The notes: a model not told the origin generated them from the letters alone. A stretch of 64,000 nucleotides of DNA from Nitrososphaerota archaeon (GCA_029785685.1 JAFLZE010000004.1:29803-93802), one strand, 5' to 3'; counted from the stretch's first letter, positions 42,883 through 51,306 are shown. A program made the numbers and translations.

Positions 42883-43176
42883 ATGGGGCAATCAAAAGAG
42901 ATTGAGAGCTTCGCGGACCTCCGCAAAGTCAGACTAGCGGACGAAGGATTTGTTGTAATTACCGGTGCAAGCAAATCTGCCATCATTCATAAAGTGAATT
43001 CCAAGTGCATCACGACTGACAAATTCAACAGCAAGGTCAGTATCAACGACCGCAAACAAGGGAGCTACTTCTGGATAGACAGCGTAGCCACGGGCGCCCG
43101 CGAGTTCGGCGCGAAACGATGTAAGATCTGCAAGCCCGAGCTGCATTTGGTCCTCCCGTCAACCTTCGGTGAGTAG
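42883..43176 (+). CDS. Small protein with Ada-type cysteine end
   Basis: A 97-aa protein. The C-terminal half (KVNSKCITTDKFNSKVSIND then FGAKRCKICKPEL) has a C...CxxC pattern with the RxCKxCKP ending seen in Ada-like metal-binding or FHA-neighbour domains, where a target Cys is presented. The N-terminal 35 residues are hydrophilic. No other domain is seen. A TATA-like GATTATTTC lies about 30 bp upstream of the ATG. It overlaps the convergent gene 43065-43496 by 112 bp, so one of the two 3' ends may be wrongly read. Confidence 0.6.
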   Translation: MGQSKEIESFADLRKVRLADEGFVVITGASKSAIIHKVNSKCITTDKFNSKVSINDRKQGSYFWIDSVATGAREFGAKRCKICKPELHLVLPSTFGE

Positions 43177-43496
43177 GCGGCCCCGACCGCGTTGCAGAGC
43201 TGATGGGACCTAAGGAAGGGGAAGTGTGAAGAGCTGCTGTGCCTCTCCTCAAGGAGGTTGAGGCAGTAGACTTCAGCTGCCACGACAGCCCGGTAGGCCT
43301 CGAGTAATTCCGGTTCGGGATGGAGGCGGTGGCGAGGCACCTCGGTCCTGGTTCTCTGGTCGTCACTGACAACACAGACAGAGATCTTCGGCGCGTCAAC
43401 CAGGCGTGTCTGCGCCGAGGCTGCCAACAAGAAGCGGTCCAGTCTGGAGGCATTCCGCACCCCACCCCTGGGCCCGTAATGGTTTAGGAGTCCCAC
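43065..43496 (-). CDS. Hypothetical protein
   Basis: A 143-aa frame with high third-position G+C starting at ATG 43496 (MGLLNHYGPRGGVRNASRL). The segment DAPKISVCVVSDDQRTRTEVP then LEAYRAVVAAEVYCLNLLEE looks like a genuine beta-strand and helix pair. The last third is less convincing and overlaps the 3' end of the plus-strand gene at 42883-43176 by 112 bp. No family is recognised. The opposite strand in 43177-43496 is not open. The next gene on the plus strand starts 17 bp away, head to head. Confidence 0.5.
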   Translation of the reverse strand: MGLLNHYGPRGGVRNASRLDRFLLAASAQTRLVDAPKISVCVVSDDQRTRTEVPRHRLHPEPELLEAYRAVVAAEVYCLNLLEERHSSSSHFPFLRSHQLCNAVGAAYSPKVDGRTKCSSGLQILHRFAPNSRAPVATLSIQK

Positions 43497-43512
43497 GTCA
43501 GGCAGCCGTGGG

Positions 43513-44351
43513 ATGAATCAGGTAGAGAAAGCAGAGGCATTCCGCAGGTTGCACGACAGGAGGGAAGTGCTTGTGCTGCCTAACGCCTGGGATGTCTCCA
43601 GTGCTAGGGTCTTCGAAGACGAGGGATTCCCTGCTGTAGCCACCTCGAGCGCCGGTATGTTAGTCTCGCTGGGTTATCCTGACGGTGAGGGGATTCCTCG
43701 TGGAGAGTTCGTGGCTGCCGTGGGTAGAATCGCCAAGGTGCTCTCGGTCCCGCTGAGCGCCGATGTGGTCGGGGGTTTCGGTGACGGCCCTGAAGGCGTC
43801 GCCAAGAGCGTAGAGGCAGTCGTTCGTGCGGGCGCCGTTGGGGTTAACATAGAAGACTTCGTGCACAGCTCTAAAGAGCTCCTCCCGTTGGAAAAGCAAT
43901 TGGAGCGGCTCAGGGCCCTTATCAGGCTCCGCGAGCAGATGCGTGTCCCTTTTGTGATCAACGCCAGGACAGACGCTCTCCGGTTCGCTGCTGGGGACGA
44001 CGCGGCGAAGCTGCAGGAAGCAGTACGGAGGGCCGAGGCTTACAGAGACCTTGGAGCGGATTGTGTGTATCCCATGGGCCTAGTTGATACAGCCTCAATC
44101 TCGGCATTCGTCAGGGCGCTCGACTTTCCCGTCAACGTCATGGTCAGAAAGGGACTCCCCCTGTCCCCGAACTCAGACGTCTTGGGGTCGCCAGAATCAG
44201 CTTCGGCCCCAGTGCCTCGTATGCCACCCTAGGATTCCTCAAACGCGTGTCCAAGGAGGTGCGCGAGAATGGGACGTATGGCGGCCTTACCGACGAGGCC
44301 ATAACGTTCGACGAGCTCAATGCGTTGGCGGTCCCTAGAAGGCTCGCCTAG
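43513..44351 (+). pseudogene. Isocitrate lyase/PEP mutase superfamily gene with one frameshift
   Basis: The first frame (from ATG 43513) is a good family member: LVLPNAWDVSSARVFEDEGFPAVATSS at the N-terminus, SADVVGGFGDGPEGVAKSV, GVNIEDFVHSSKELL, FVINARTDAL. Near 44170, after GLPLSP, it leaves the family reading frame and stops early at 44232. The next frame carries the correct C-terminus ELRRLGVARISFGPSASYATL, ending at TAG 44351. Inserting one G (CCGAAC to CCGGAAC) rejoins them. So either a young pseudogene or an assembly error; if repaired, it makes about 279 aa acting on a 2-oxo acid or phosphonate C-C/C-P bond. The end abuts the convergent CNNM gene. Confidence 0.8.
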
Positions 44352-45319
44352 ACCTTCACTCCGAGCAGTCGCTCGAGTATGTCCGACAGGGTAATCATCC
44401 CGACCATCTTGTCATCATAGACGAAAGCTATGGTGGTCCCGGCGTCCTGCATCTTCTCGATGACTGTTGCCAGGCCATCGTCTTTTGATACTTTGGCTGG
44501 CTGAATCATGTAGTCCGAGATGCCTGAGTCTAGTAGGTCTCTAGAGATGGCTTTGGACATCGTCCGGAAGGTGACGGCGCCGATATACTCTTTCCTCAGA
44601 TGGTCGTAGACAGGCATCCGGGGGTGGCTGGTTTGTCCCATGGCTTTGAGAGCATCCAGGACCGTGGCATCCGTGGAGACCGCGGTGATTTCTCCCAACG
44701 GCGTCAACGCATCGCTAGCGTCGGTCTTCGACGAGGCCAGGGCGGTCCTCAGAAGTCTGCCTGCGTCGGGCTCTATGTGCCCGACCTTTTCTAGCATGGT
44801 GACAACGTCTTCGAACTCATCCGACAGGTCGACCTCCTTGTAACCTGGTTTGCCGACTATGACTTCGGACAGCTTCCTAGCCAAGGTCGTAAGTGGCACA
44901 GCTACAGGCGAAAGTGCGTCCAGCACCACTCTGGTAGACGGAGCAAGAGACACCGCCATCCGCAGGGCGTTCTCTATCCCAATTGCTTTGGGAAGCAAGT
45001 AAAGGAACGTCATTATGGCGAAGGACCCGCCCAGGGCGCTGTAGACCCAGCCGATAGGTCCCAGATAAGCAGAGAGCACCAGTCCCATCGATGTTGCTAG
45101 GACGACGTTGGATATGGTGTCAACCATGGTGGTCACGCTCACGAGTTTAGTCTTGTCGTTGACTATGGCAAGGGCCTTTGACGCTCTTGTGGATGGGTCG
45201 TCAATGGAAGAGCTGAGAGAGAAGGGACGCAAGGTGAGGAAGGTCGCTTCGACCAGTGAAGACCAAAAAGAGATGACGGTGGCAGCCAGAAGGCATGCGT
45301 AGACTATGAATGGGACCAA
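44348..45319 (-). CDS. CNNM/CorC-type DUF21-CBS membrane protein
   Basis: A 323-aa protein with a DUF21 transmembrane domain (three to four helices: FIVYACLLAATVISFWSSL, VVLATSMGLVLSAYLGPIGWVYSALGG) followed by tandem CBS domains (SHPRMPVYDHLRKEYIGAVTF; AGTTIAFVYDDKMVGMITLSDIL). This is the CNNM/CorB layout used for magnesium or other divalent ion efflux, with nucleotides sensed by the CBS pair. It lies 22 bp upstream of nothing on its strand except pyrH, 22 bp before it, so the two may share a transcript. Confidence 0.88.
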   Translation of the reverse strand: MVPFIVYACLLAATVISFWSSLVEATFLTLRPFSLSSSIDDPSTRASKALAIVNDKTKLVSVTTMVDTISNVVLATSMGLVLSAYLGPIGWVYSALGGSFAIMTFLYLLPKAIGIENALRMAVSLAPSTRVVLDALSPVAVPLTTLARKLSEVIVGKPGYKEVDLSDEFEDVVTMLEKVGHIEPDAGRLLRTALASSKTDASDALTPLGEITAVSTDATVLDALKAMGQTSHPRMPVYDHLRKEYIGAVTFRTMSKAISRDLLDSGISDYMIQPAKVSKDDGLATVIEKMQDAGTTIAFVYDDKMVGMITLSDILERLLGVKV

Positions 45320-45341
45320 TTCGCCCCTTCCTGTGCCCCTC

Positions 45342-46007
45342 CTAACTCACTACCGTCCCTATTCTCTCGCCGTGGGCCGCCCTGACTACTCCCTTAGCGT
45401 CTGCGCCGTTCAGGACTACTAGCTTGATCCTAGAGCCGGTCAGTCGGTCGACGGCCACAGGATCCACGATGCTGTGTATCCCTGGTCTGTGGGAACCCCC
45501 AAGTATTTCCTTCATCTTTTCGTAGGTGATTCTATCGAGTTTCCTTGCCTTCTTGTTGACCCGTGGGTCCTCGGTATAGATGCCGCTCTGGTCAGAGGCC
45601 TTCACCATCAGGTCGGCCCTCCATCTCTCGGCTACGATAGCGGCAACCGTGTCCGTGGTGATTCCAGGCTTCAGGCCTCCCATGACTGCGACCCGGTTCC
45701 TCGCCAGCCGCTGCAGCATCCCGTCAATGGAGGTGGGAACACTGCTCACCCCCCCTAGCTTCATCGCGACCAGCCTAGCGTTGAGCCTGGACGCGTGAAT
45801 GGCCACAGTGTCCTGCTGGTAGGGCGAGAGACCCATGGCAGCGGCCGACTTGATGTACTCTCTTGCGACGCCTCCACCACCGACAACCACCGCCACTGAA
45901 TGCCCTTCAAAATTGAGGTCAGAGATCACCTCCGCATAGGCATTCACGATCTTGGCCGCAGGGGGGTCGCCCAGTACAGAGCCGCCGATTCGGAGCACCA
46001 CTTTCAA
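45342..46007 (-). CDS. pyrH: UMP kinase (archaeal PyrH)
   Basis: A 221-aa amino-acid-kinase-fold enzyme that phosphorylates UMP to UDP. Hallmarks: VVLRIGGSVLGDP at the N-terminus, VVVGGGGVAREYIKSA (phosphate loop), PYQQDTVAIHASRLNARLVAM, MGGLKPGITTDTVAAIVAE, and DLMVKASDQSGIYTEDPRVNKKARKLDRITY near residue 150. The archaeal form lacks the bacterial GTP-activation part. A minus-strand TATA-like element (ATGCATAAGTG region near 46022-46032) lies upstream. The divergent aRF1 gene starts 140 bp away. Confidence 0.95.
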   Translation of the reverse strand: MKVVLRIGGSVLGDPPAAKIVNAYAEVISDLNFEGHSVAVVVGGGGVAREYIKSAAAMGLSPYQQDTVAIHASRLNARLVAMKLGGVSSVPTSIDGMLQRLARNRVAVMGGLKPGITTDTVAAIVAERWRADLMVKASDQSGIYTEDPRVNKKARKLDRITYEKMKEILGGSHRPGIHSIVDPVAVDRLTGSRIKLVVLNGADAKGVVRAAHGERIGTVVS

Positions 46008-46045
46008 ATTTGGTTCCTCACTTATGCATGCAACAGGGCGGGAGG

Positions 46046-46055
46046 TTTTATAAAT
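46046..46055 (+). promoter_or_regulatory. TATA box of aRF1; 70-nt leader with short ORF
   Basis: TTTTATAAAT predicts transcription start near 46077, giving an unusual leader of about 70 nt before the TTG at 46148. The leader contains a 13-codon ORF (46088-46129, MPAASSPQSVPFA). A second weaker box ATTCTTAAG occurs near 46073-46081 and could shorten the leader. Confidence 0.5.
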
Positions 46056-46147
46056 GGGTAAGGGAGATTCCCATTCTTAAGATTAGGATGCCCGCTGCCT
46101 CCTCTCCCCAGTCCGTTCCTTTCGCCTGACGCAGAGGTAGCGCTGCA

Positions 46148-47392
46148 TTGTCAAAGACTGATTCCGTTAGGCTATACAAGGTAAGGAAGCTCATCTCAGA
46201 GCTCAGCAACAAGGAAGGCAGAGGGACGGAGCTGGTGTCGCTCTACATCCCTCCCAAGAAGGCGATTCATGAAGCAATCGCCAACCTACGTGAGGAGTGG
46301 GGGACGGCGGGGAACATCAAATCAGATACGACGAGAAACCACGTGCAAGACGCTCTCACCAAGGCCATGCAGAGGCTCAAACTGTACAAGACTGTACCTG
46401 ACATGGGGCTGGTTGTCTTCTCAGGGGCGCTCCCGACTAACGGACCGGGGAGCGAGGTAGTCAACGTGTGGGAGATAATTCCGCCCAAACCGGTACAGAC
46501 GTACTTGTACGCGTGCGACGACCATTTCAGGGTCGAATACCTAAGAGACATGCTCAGAGACGACAAAGTCTTCGGGCTCCTGGCCATCGACTCGAGTGAT
46601 GTTGGGCTCGGGATCCTTAGCGGCGGGAGCTTGGAGATAGTGGATCTGATGACTTCAGGCATTTCGGGGAAGACGCGTAAGGGAGGACAGTCGGCGAGGA
46701 GGTACGAACGCGGAAGGGAGATGGAGCTGACCTACTTCTTCAATAGGGTCTCAGAACATACAACTAGGACGTTCATCGACAGCAACAAGATTACCGGTCT
46801 TATTGTGGGGGGACCCGGACCCACGAAGGACGAGTTCTTGAAGGGCGAGTACCTCCACTATGAGCTGCAGAAGAAAGTGGTCGCTGTGCTTGACCTTGGG
46901 TACTCAGGGAGGGAGGGAGTAAGAGAGCTGGTTGAGAAGGCCTCAGATATACTCAAGGACGTCAGGCTCATTGAAGAGAAGCGTCTGGTCCAGAAGTTCC
47001 TCGGCGAAGTCAACAGGCAAGGAGGGCTTGCCGTCTATGGGCTCCCCAGGGTGATGGAAGCGTTGCAGAAAGCCAGCGCCGAAGTGGTGCTTGTCTCGGA
47101 CGACTTGGAGTTGGTGGCTATCGAAGCTGTGTGCAAGAAGTGCAGGACGCAGAAGTCGCAAACCGTCCCTACTTCAAAGAAGATTCAGACACGCCAAGAT
47201 ATGGGCGCTGCTCCCTGCTCGAGTTGTGGGGCCACAGAGTATGAATTTTCAGAGAAAGATTTGGTCGACGCGCTCGAGGAGATTGCGTTTCAGGGAGGCG
47301 CCAAAGTAGAAGTAGTTTCATCGGGGACGGAGGAGGGAAGCATGTTCAAGACCTTCGGCGGAATTGCGGCTCTGCTCCGCTACAGAAGCTAA
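46148..47392 (+). CDS. prf1: Peptide chain release factor aRF1
   Basis: A 414-aa class I release factor of the archaeal/eukaryotic type, recognising all three stop codons and triggering peptide release. Domain 1 carries the NIKS motif in AGNIKSDTTRNHV (about residues 57-69), and the GGQ motif is in GKTRKGGQSARRYER near residue 180. Domain 3 has CxxC pairs (CKKCRTQ and CSSCGATEY), likely zinc-binding. The TTG at 46148 is the only in-frame start after an upstream TGA. The presence of aRF1 is relevant to the in-frame TAG in the PPOX gene: it should read TAG as stop. Confidence 0.97.
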   Translation: MSKTDSVRLYKVRKLISELSNKEGRGTELVSLYIPPKKAIHEAIANLREEWGTAGNIKSDTTRNHVQDALTKAMQRLKLYKTVPDMGLVVFSGALPTNGPGSEVVNVWEIIPPKPVQTYLYACDDHFRVEYLRDMLRDDKVFGLLAIDSSDVGLGILSGGSLEIVDLMTSGISGKTRKGGQSARRYERGREMELTYFFNRVSEHTTRTFIDSNKITGLIVGGPGPTKDEFLKGEYLHYELQKKVVAVLDLGYSGREGVRELVEKASDILKDVRLIEEKRLVQKFLGEVNRQGGLAVYGLPRVMEALQKASAEVVLVSDDLELVAIEAVCKKCRTQKSQTVPTSKKIQTRQDMGAAPCSSCGATEYEFSEKDLVDALEEIAFQGGAKVEVVSSGTEEGSMFKTFGGIAALLRYRS

Positions 47393-48426
47393 GTCGCGGT
47401 GACGAGCTGGGCGCTTATCGTCCCTGTGCCGACTATGACGACGTAGTAGCTGGTCCCTACTATGGGTGCGCTCCCCCCGCGAAGGCTTGTGATACTCCCT
47501 GAATATGAGAACGTCTGTGAAGAACCGCCCGCTAATGTGTATCCTGGCCCATTCAGGTACGACTGGACCTGACTCAGCGGACCGCCGAGAAGCTGAAGCG
47601 AACCATTCGGCTGTACCAGAAAGACCATGCTGTTGGCTGCGGCACTTAGCGCACTGCCTTCTCCTCCTTTGATGTGAGCGGCCACAATGAGCATGCGAAC
47701 AGTAATCTGACTAGGCCCTCCGTTCTCAACGTTGATAGAAAACGAGTTGGGGGTCAGGCTCACTGCTGTACCGCTGAAGTTGTTTGAGTACTCGGCCTTG
47801 AAAGAGTCAAACCAGCCGTGCTCCTTCAGCGGAACCTGTTGGCCCATGGTTTTAGTCAACTGGCTCACGTACTCAGAAGGCACCTGGAGGGCCTTGGCCC
47901 CTGCTGCTAGTGTGAATATAGGACTAGAATTGTTTCCTAGATTGATGACCGTCGGTTGGACATCCACGATGGCGGCTGCAGGGCTGGTGGAGTTGACCTT
48001 CAGCCCCCCAATGATAGGGATATCCATCCTGCCTGTGCTGACTATGGCGGTGTAGTTCTGGCCCACGAACTGAACTGTTGCGGTCGTGATAGTGAACCCC
48101 ATTTTGTCATAAGTGACAGGAGGGACGGTATCGCTTGACACCATCTGGCTCAGATTGACGAGCTTCATCGAATCAAACGTCCCATGCCCTGGGACTGAAA
48201 TCCACCCCGAATTACCGAACCCTGCAGCGTGGACAGCCAAATTCGAATAGGTGATGTAGACCCCAGTCACGCCTGTAGGGACGGTAGGCGGGTCTGTGAA
48301 GAGGACGGAAAGGACACCCGATGAGCCTGACCCGAAGAGACCAAAAGACGACCCAGAGACGATGATTGCCCCCGCGAGGGCTAGCCCAGCTAATCCATAT
48401 GTAGCGGCCCTTGTGCCTATCTTCAC
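47389..48426 (-). CDS. DUF4382-like secreted/membrane-anchored protein
   Basis: A 345-aa protein from GTG 48426 (the frame extends upstream with basic, low-quality residues). The N-terminus TRAATYGLAGLALAGAIIVSG is a membrane anchor or signal segment. The rest is beta-rich and extracellular in style: LSVLFTDPPTVPTGVTGVYITYSNLAVHAAG, then GHGTFDSMKLVNLSQM, which is the DUF4382 core pattern, and many Asn-x-Ser/Thr sites. Probably an extracytoplasmic structural or binding protein. It faces a membrane-anchored HTH regulator gene across 99 bp, suggesting joint regulation. Confidence 0.75.
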   Translation of the reverse strand: MKIGTRAATYGLAGLALAGAIIVSGSSFGLFGSGSSGVLSVLFTDPPTVPTGVTGVYITYSNLAVHAAGFGNSGWISVPGHGTFDSMKLVNLSQMVSSDTVPPVTYDKMGFTITTATVQFVGQNYTAIVSTGRMDIPIIGGLKVNSTSPAAAIVDVQPTVINLGNNSSPIFTLAAGAKALQVPSEYVSQLTKTMGQQVPLKEHGWFDSFKAEYSNNFSGTAVSLTPNSFSINVENGGPSQITVRMLIVAAHIKGGEGSALSAAANSMVFLVQPNGSLQLLGGPLSQVQSYLNGPGYTLAGGSSQTFSYSGSITSLRGGSAPIVGTSYYVVIVGTGTISAQLVTAT

Positions 48427-48525
48427 GCTTCGTCCATCGTTCCGTTCACCTAAACGCCCCGGCCAGACGTTATCAACCAATGTTTTTGAACGTGGAGAGG
48501 CGCGCAAACTCGAGCGCGGCGACAT

Positions 48526-49011
48526 GTGAACGAACCAAACAGCAAACCCATGAAAGCACCACAGGCAGAAAGGCGCACCCCGGGGATGGTGGACGCGGAG
48601 TTGAAGGGGAACACTTTGAGAGTGTACGTCTACGCCCTCAAGAAGCGCCGGGTGGGAGTGCGAGAGGTCCAGCGTGCCCTACTCATGTCGAACCCCTCCT
48701 TGGCACAGTATCACCTCAACAAGCTGAAAGAGTTGGGGTTGGTCTCAGAGAACAATGGAGAGTATGAGATAGTGGGGGAGGTTAAGGTAGATGTGATGCG
48801 GGACTTCCTTAGGCTCGGCACCCTCATAGTCCCGAGGTTTGTTTTCTACGCGGTATTCTTCACGGTGTTCGCTGTGTACCTGGGTTTAGTAGCTTCGCCA
48901 TACTTTGGGCTGGTTCCGGTCTTGGGGTGGTTCACCGTTGCGGTGGGAACCGCAGCGGCGGCGTTCTGGTACGAAGCGGTCAGGGCATGGCGATCCGCTC
49001 CTTCGCCGTGA
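48526..49011 (+). CDS. Membrane-anchored winged-helix regulator
   Basis: A 161-aa protein. Residues 25-90 form an ArsR-like winged helix (LRVYVYALKKRRVGVREVQRALLMSNPSLAQYHLNKLKELGLVSENNGEYEI). After a linker, two hydrophobic helices follow (FVFYAVFFTVFAVYLGLVAS and VLGWFTVAVGTAAAAFWY). The layout, DNA-binding domain facing the cytoplasm and a two-helix membrane hairpin, is typical of archaeal one-component membrane regulators that sense membrane or envelope state. GTG start at 48526, with a TATA-like CAATGTTTTTG about 40 bp upstream. Its head-to-head partner is the DUF4382 gene. Confidence 0.8.
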   Translation: MNEPNSKPMKAPQAERRTPGMVDAELKGNTLRVYVYALKKRRVGVREVQRALLMSNPSLAQYHLNKLKELGLVSENNGEYEIVGEVKVDVMRDFLRLGTLIVPRFVFYAVFFTVFAVYLGLVASPYFGLVPVLGWFTVAVGTAAAAFWYEAVRAWRSAPSP

Positions 49012-49066
49012 TGGGCATCCGCACAATGGTTTTATCTGGAAAGCCCCCTGTCGGGCCGGGTGACGT

Positions 49067-50287
49067 CTGACGCCTATCAGAATCGGGTTAATTGGAAAGA
49101 CCAACGCCGGCAAGACTACGCTATTCAACTCCATGACCCTCCTCGCCGGAGAAGTCTCGAATTACCCGTTCACCACCAAGTCTCCAGAGACTGGAGTAGC
49201 CAATGTGGTCACACTCTGCGTGCACAAGGAGTTCAGAGCCCAGGACAGCCCCACTAACTCGAAGTGCGAAGACGGTTGGCGCTTTATCCCCTTGGAAGTG
49301 ACCGACCTGCCTGGATTGATCAAGGGAGCATGGATGGGGAAAGGCCTTGGGAACCAGTTTCTCAGCGTAGCAGCCCAGTCGGATGCGCTCCTCCATGTGG
49401 TTGACGCCTCGGGTAGCGTAGATAAGGACGGGAAGATCACAGAGCCTGGGACCGGTGACCCTATCGCAGATTTCGCTGATGTGGAGTTGGAACTTGTCCT
49501 GTGGTACACGAAGCTGTTCACCCAGAACCTTCCAAAGATTTCGAAGCTGTCGAAGACCCCGGGCTATGGTATCCCTGCTGCGGTCGCGGAAGTGATGCAG
49601 GGCATCGGAGTGAAGAAGGAACATGTTATCGCGGCGATGAAGGACCTGATGCTCGAGGAGAGGGCGTTCGATTCTTGGAGTGAAAAAGAAATCCAAGGTT
49701 TCTGCTGGTCGCTCAGGGAATACTCGAAGCCTACGCTGCTCATAGCTAACAAAATGGACCTCCCATACGCGGCAGAGAACTTCAAGAAGATTCGGGAGAA
49801 ATACAAAGGGCTCATGGTGGTCCCCACTAGTGGAGAAGCCGAACTCACCCTTAGGAGGGCAGAGGCTAAGGGACTCATCAGATACATCCCCGGCGAGGAG
49901 AGGTTCGAGTTGTTGAAACCGCAGGAGCTGAATGATGCGCAGAGGAGTGCGCTTGCTTACATCAGACGCAAGGTCTTCGGAGAGTACCTGAGAACCGGGG
50001 TGCAGTTCGCGCTCAATTCTGTTGTCTTCAAACTCCTGAAAGAGAATGCGGTGTACCCCGTACATGATCCCCAGAAACTTTCCGACAAGGATGGGAGGGT
50101 TCTCCCTGATGTGTACCTTCTACCGAGTGGGTCCACCGTCGAGGACCTGGCCAGAGACATACACTCTGACCTAGTAAAGGGCCTCCTCTATGCAGTGGAT
50201 GTAAGGACAGGGCTGCATCTACCAACCAATTACGTCCTCAGGGATCGGGACGTGCTCTCGATAGTGTCGACGGCGAAAGAGGACTAA
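49067..50287 (+). CDS. TGS-domain GTPase, YchF/OLA1-like (CTG start proposed)
   Basis: The P-loop GKTNAGKTTLFN lies just upstream of the first ATG (49133), so the protein must start earlier. The frame is open back to a TGA at 49061-49063; the only possible initiator there is CTG at 49067-49069 (MTPIRIGLIGKTNAGKTTLF). TATA-like TTTTATC at 49030-49036 places the transcript start just before it. The 406-aa product has switch II DLPGLI, NKMD, and a C-terminal TGS domain (VYPVHDPQKLSDKDGRVLPDVYLLPSGSTVEDLA). Ribosome-associated GTPase or ATPase function is expected. A 1-bp sequence error next to the GTG at 49060 is the alternative. Confidence 0.85.
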   Translation: MTPIRIGLIGKTNAGKTTLFNSMTLLAGEVSNYPFTTKSPETGVANVVTLCVHKEFRAQDSPTNSKCEDGWRFIPLEVTDLPGLIKGAWMGKGLGNQFLSVAAQSDALLHVVDASGSVDKDGKITEPGTGDPIADFADVELELVLWYTKLFTQNLPKISKLSKTPGYGIPAAVAEVMQGIGVKKEHVIAAMKDLMLEERAFDSWSEKEIQGFCWSLREYSKPTLLIANKMDLPYAAENFKKIREKYKGLMVVPTSGEAELTLRRAEAKGLIRYIPGEERFELLKPQELNDAQRSALAYIRRKVFGEYLRTGVQFALNSVVFKLLKENAVYPVHDPQKLSDKDGRVLPDVYLLPSGSTVEDLARDIHSDLVKGLLYAVDVRTGLHLPTNYVLRDRDVLSIVSTAKED

Positions 50288-50311
50288 CAAGAGGCGGCAG
50301 GTGGAGAAGGT

Positions 50312-51292
50312 TTGCCCTATGGAACACCGCTGCTGTCAGATCTAGAGTTGAGGTATCCCTTTGCACCACGGTCTAGGAGGTTTTTCGAGTCGATTTCAAT
50401 AGAAGAGAGCCTAGCCAGCAGGGAAGTGGTCGTCCAGACGCAGAACAGGCTGCTGAGCTCTCTGGGAAGAACGAGATACGAACGTAGTATTTCTGAGCTC
50501 GTCGAGTTCTCCAGTTTCTTCGCCGCGGCTTTCGTGGCGAGCCAAGATCCAGTCCTTGGGTCGCGCTTCTCAAAGAAAGAGGCAGAGAGAGCGAAGGAGT
50601 TCTTCCTCGTGGAAGGCCCGAGGAACAAGGTTACTGTGATGGCTGAGTGTTTCGGCGCTACGATTCAGACAGTTGAGGAGGCCGGGAGGATCAACCACTC
50701 GCTCCCCTTTGAAGTGTACCTTTCGCTGACTTCACGGTACGAGCTCTCAAAGGACCCGAAGTGGAAGCTGGCGAGGCAAGATCTGGACAAGGGAACGGTG
50801 AGGTTAAGCGATAACCTGCTCAACGATTTGTTCTATGGTTGCGCGGCATCCATGATTGCGGACGGTGTCAGGAACCTGAGGAAGGCCAGCCTGCCGAAGC
50901 AACTCGTCGAAGTCAAGGCGGAAGTAATCAAGTATGCCCCATCACCCAAGCCCAAGACTAACAAGGGATACCTCTATGTCGAGGACCTTCTAGCACACCC
51001 AGTCACGGACGGCAGACACCGTCTCACGTGGCTCGTCCTCGCCCCGTATCTGGTGAATGTCAAGAAGCTCGAAGACGAAGCTGCCATCGAGAAGATAAGG
51101 GCATTCGTGGCCGCAGCTGGAGAGACCAGCGCGATGAGAAGGTTCATCGAATACAACGTCAGGAGGGCGCGTAGGAACGGACTTCTCCCCCCCACGTTCT
51201 CAAAGCTGAAGGCTGAACACCCTGACATCTATGGACTCCTTCCGAAGGAGGTCATTGCCGCAGATAGTGCGAAAAGTGGGATACTCCCGTAG
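50312..51292 (+). CDS. priL: DNA primase large subunit with PriX-like C-terminus and no Fe-S cysteines
   Basis: A 326-aa primase non-catalytic subunit. The N-terminal half (LELRYPFAPRSRRFFE, YERSISELVEF) matches archaeal PriL. Canonical PriL ends in an Fe-S domain with four cysteines; here the protein has only two cysteines (C113, C177), both outside that domain. The C-terminal part (about 220-315: DGRHRLTWLVLAPYLVNVKKLEDE, ending LPPTFSKLKAEHPDIYGLL) instead resembles the Sulfolobus PriX subunit, an Fe-S-less relative of the PriL C-terminal domain. The fusion reading is from memory and by eye. It follows the TGS GTPase by 24 bp and starts at TTG 50312. Confidence 0.75.
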   Translation: MPYGTPLLSDLELRYPFAPRSRRFFESISIEESLASREVVVQTQNRLLSSLGRTRYERSISELVEFSSFFAAAFVASQDPVLGSRFSKKEAERAKEFFLVEGPRNKVTVMAECFGATIQTVEEAGRINHSLPFEVYLSLTSRYELSKDPKWKLARQDLDKGTVRLSDNLLNDLFYGCAASMIADGVRNLRKASLPKQLVEVKAEVIKYAPSPKPKTNKGYLYVEDLLAHPVTDGRHRLTWLVLAPYLVNVKKLEDEAAIEKIRAFVAAAGETSAMRRFIEYNVRRARRNGLLPPTFSKLKAEHPDIYGLLPKEVIAADSAKSGILP

Positions 51293-51306
51293 TAAATTGT
51301 TGTACG

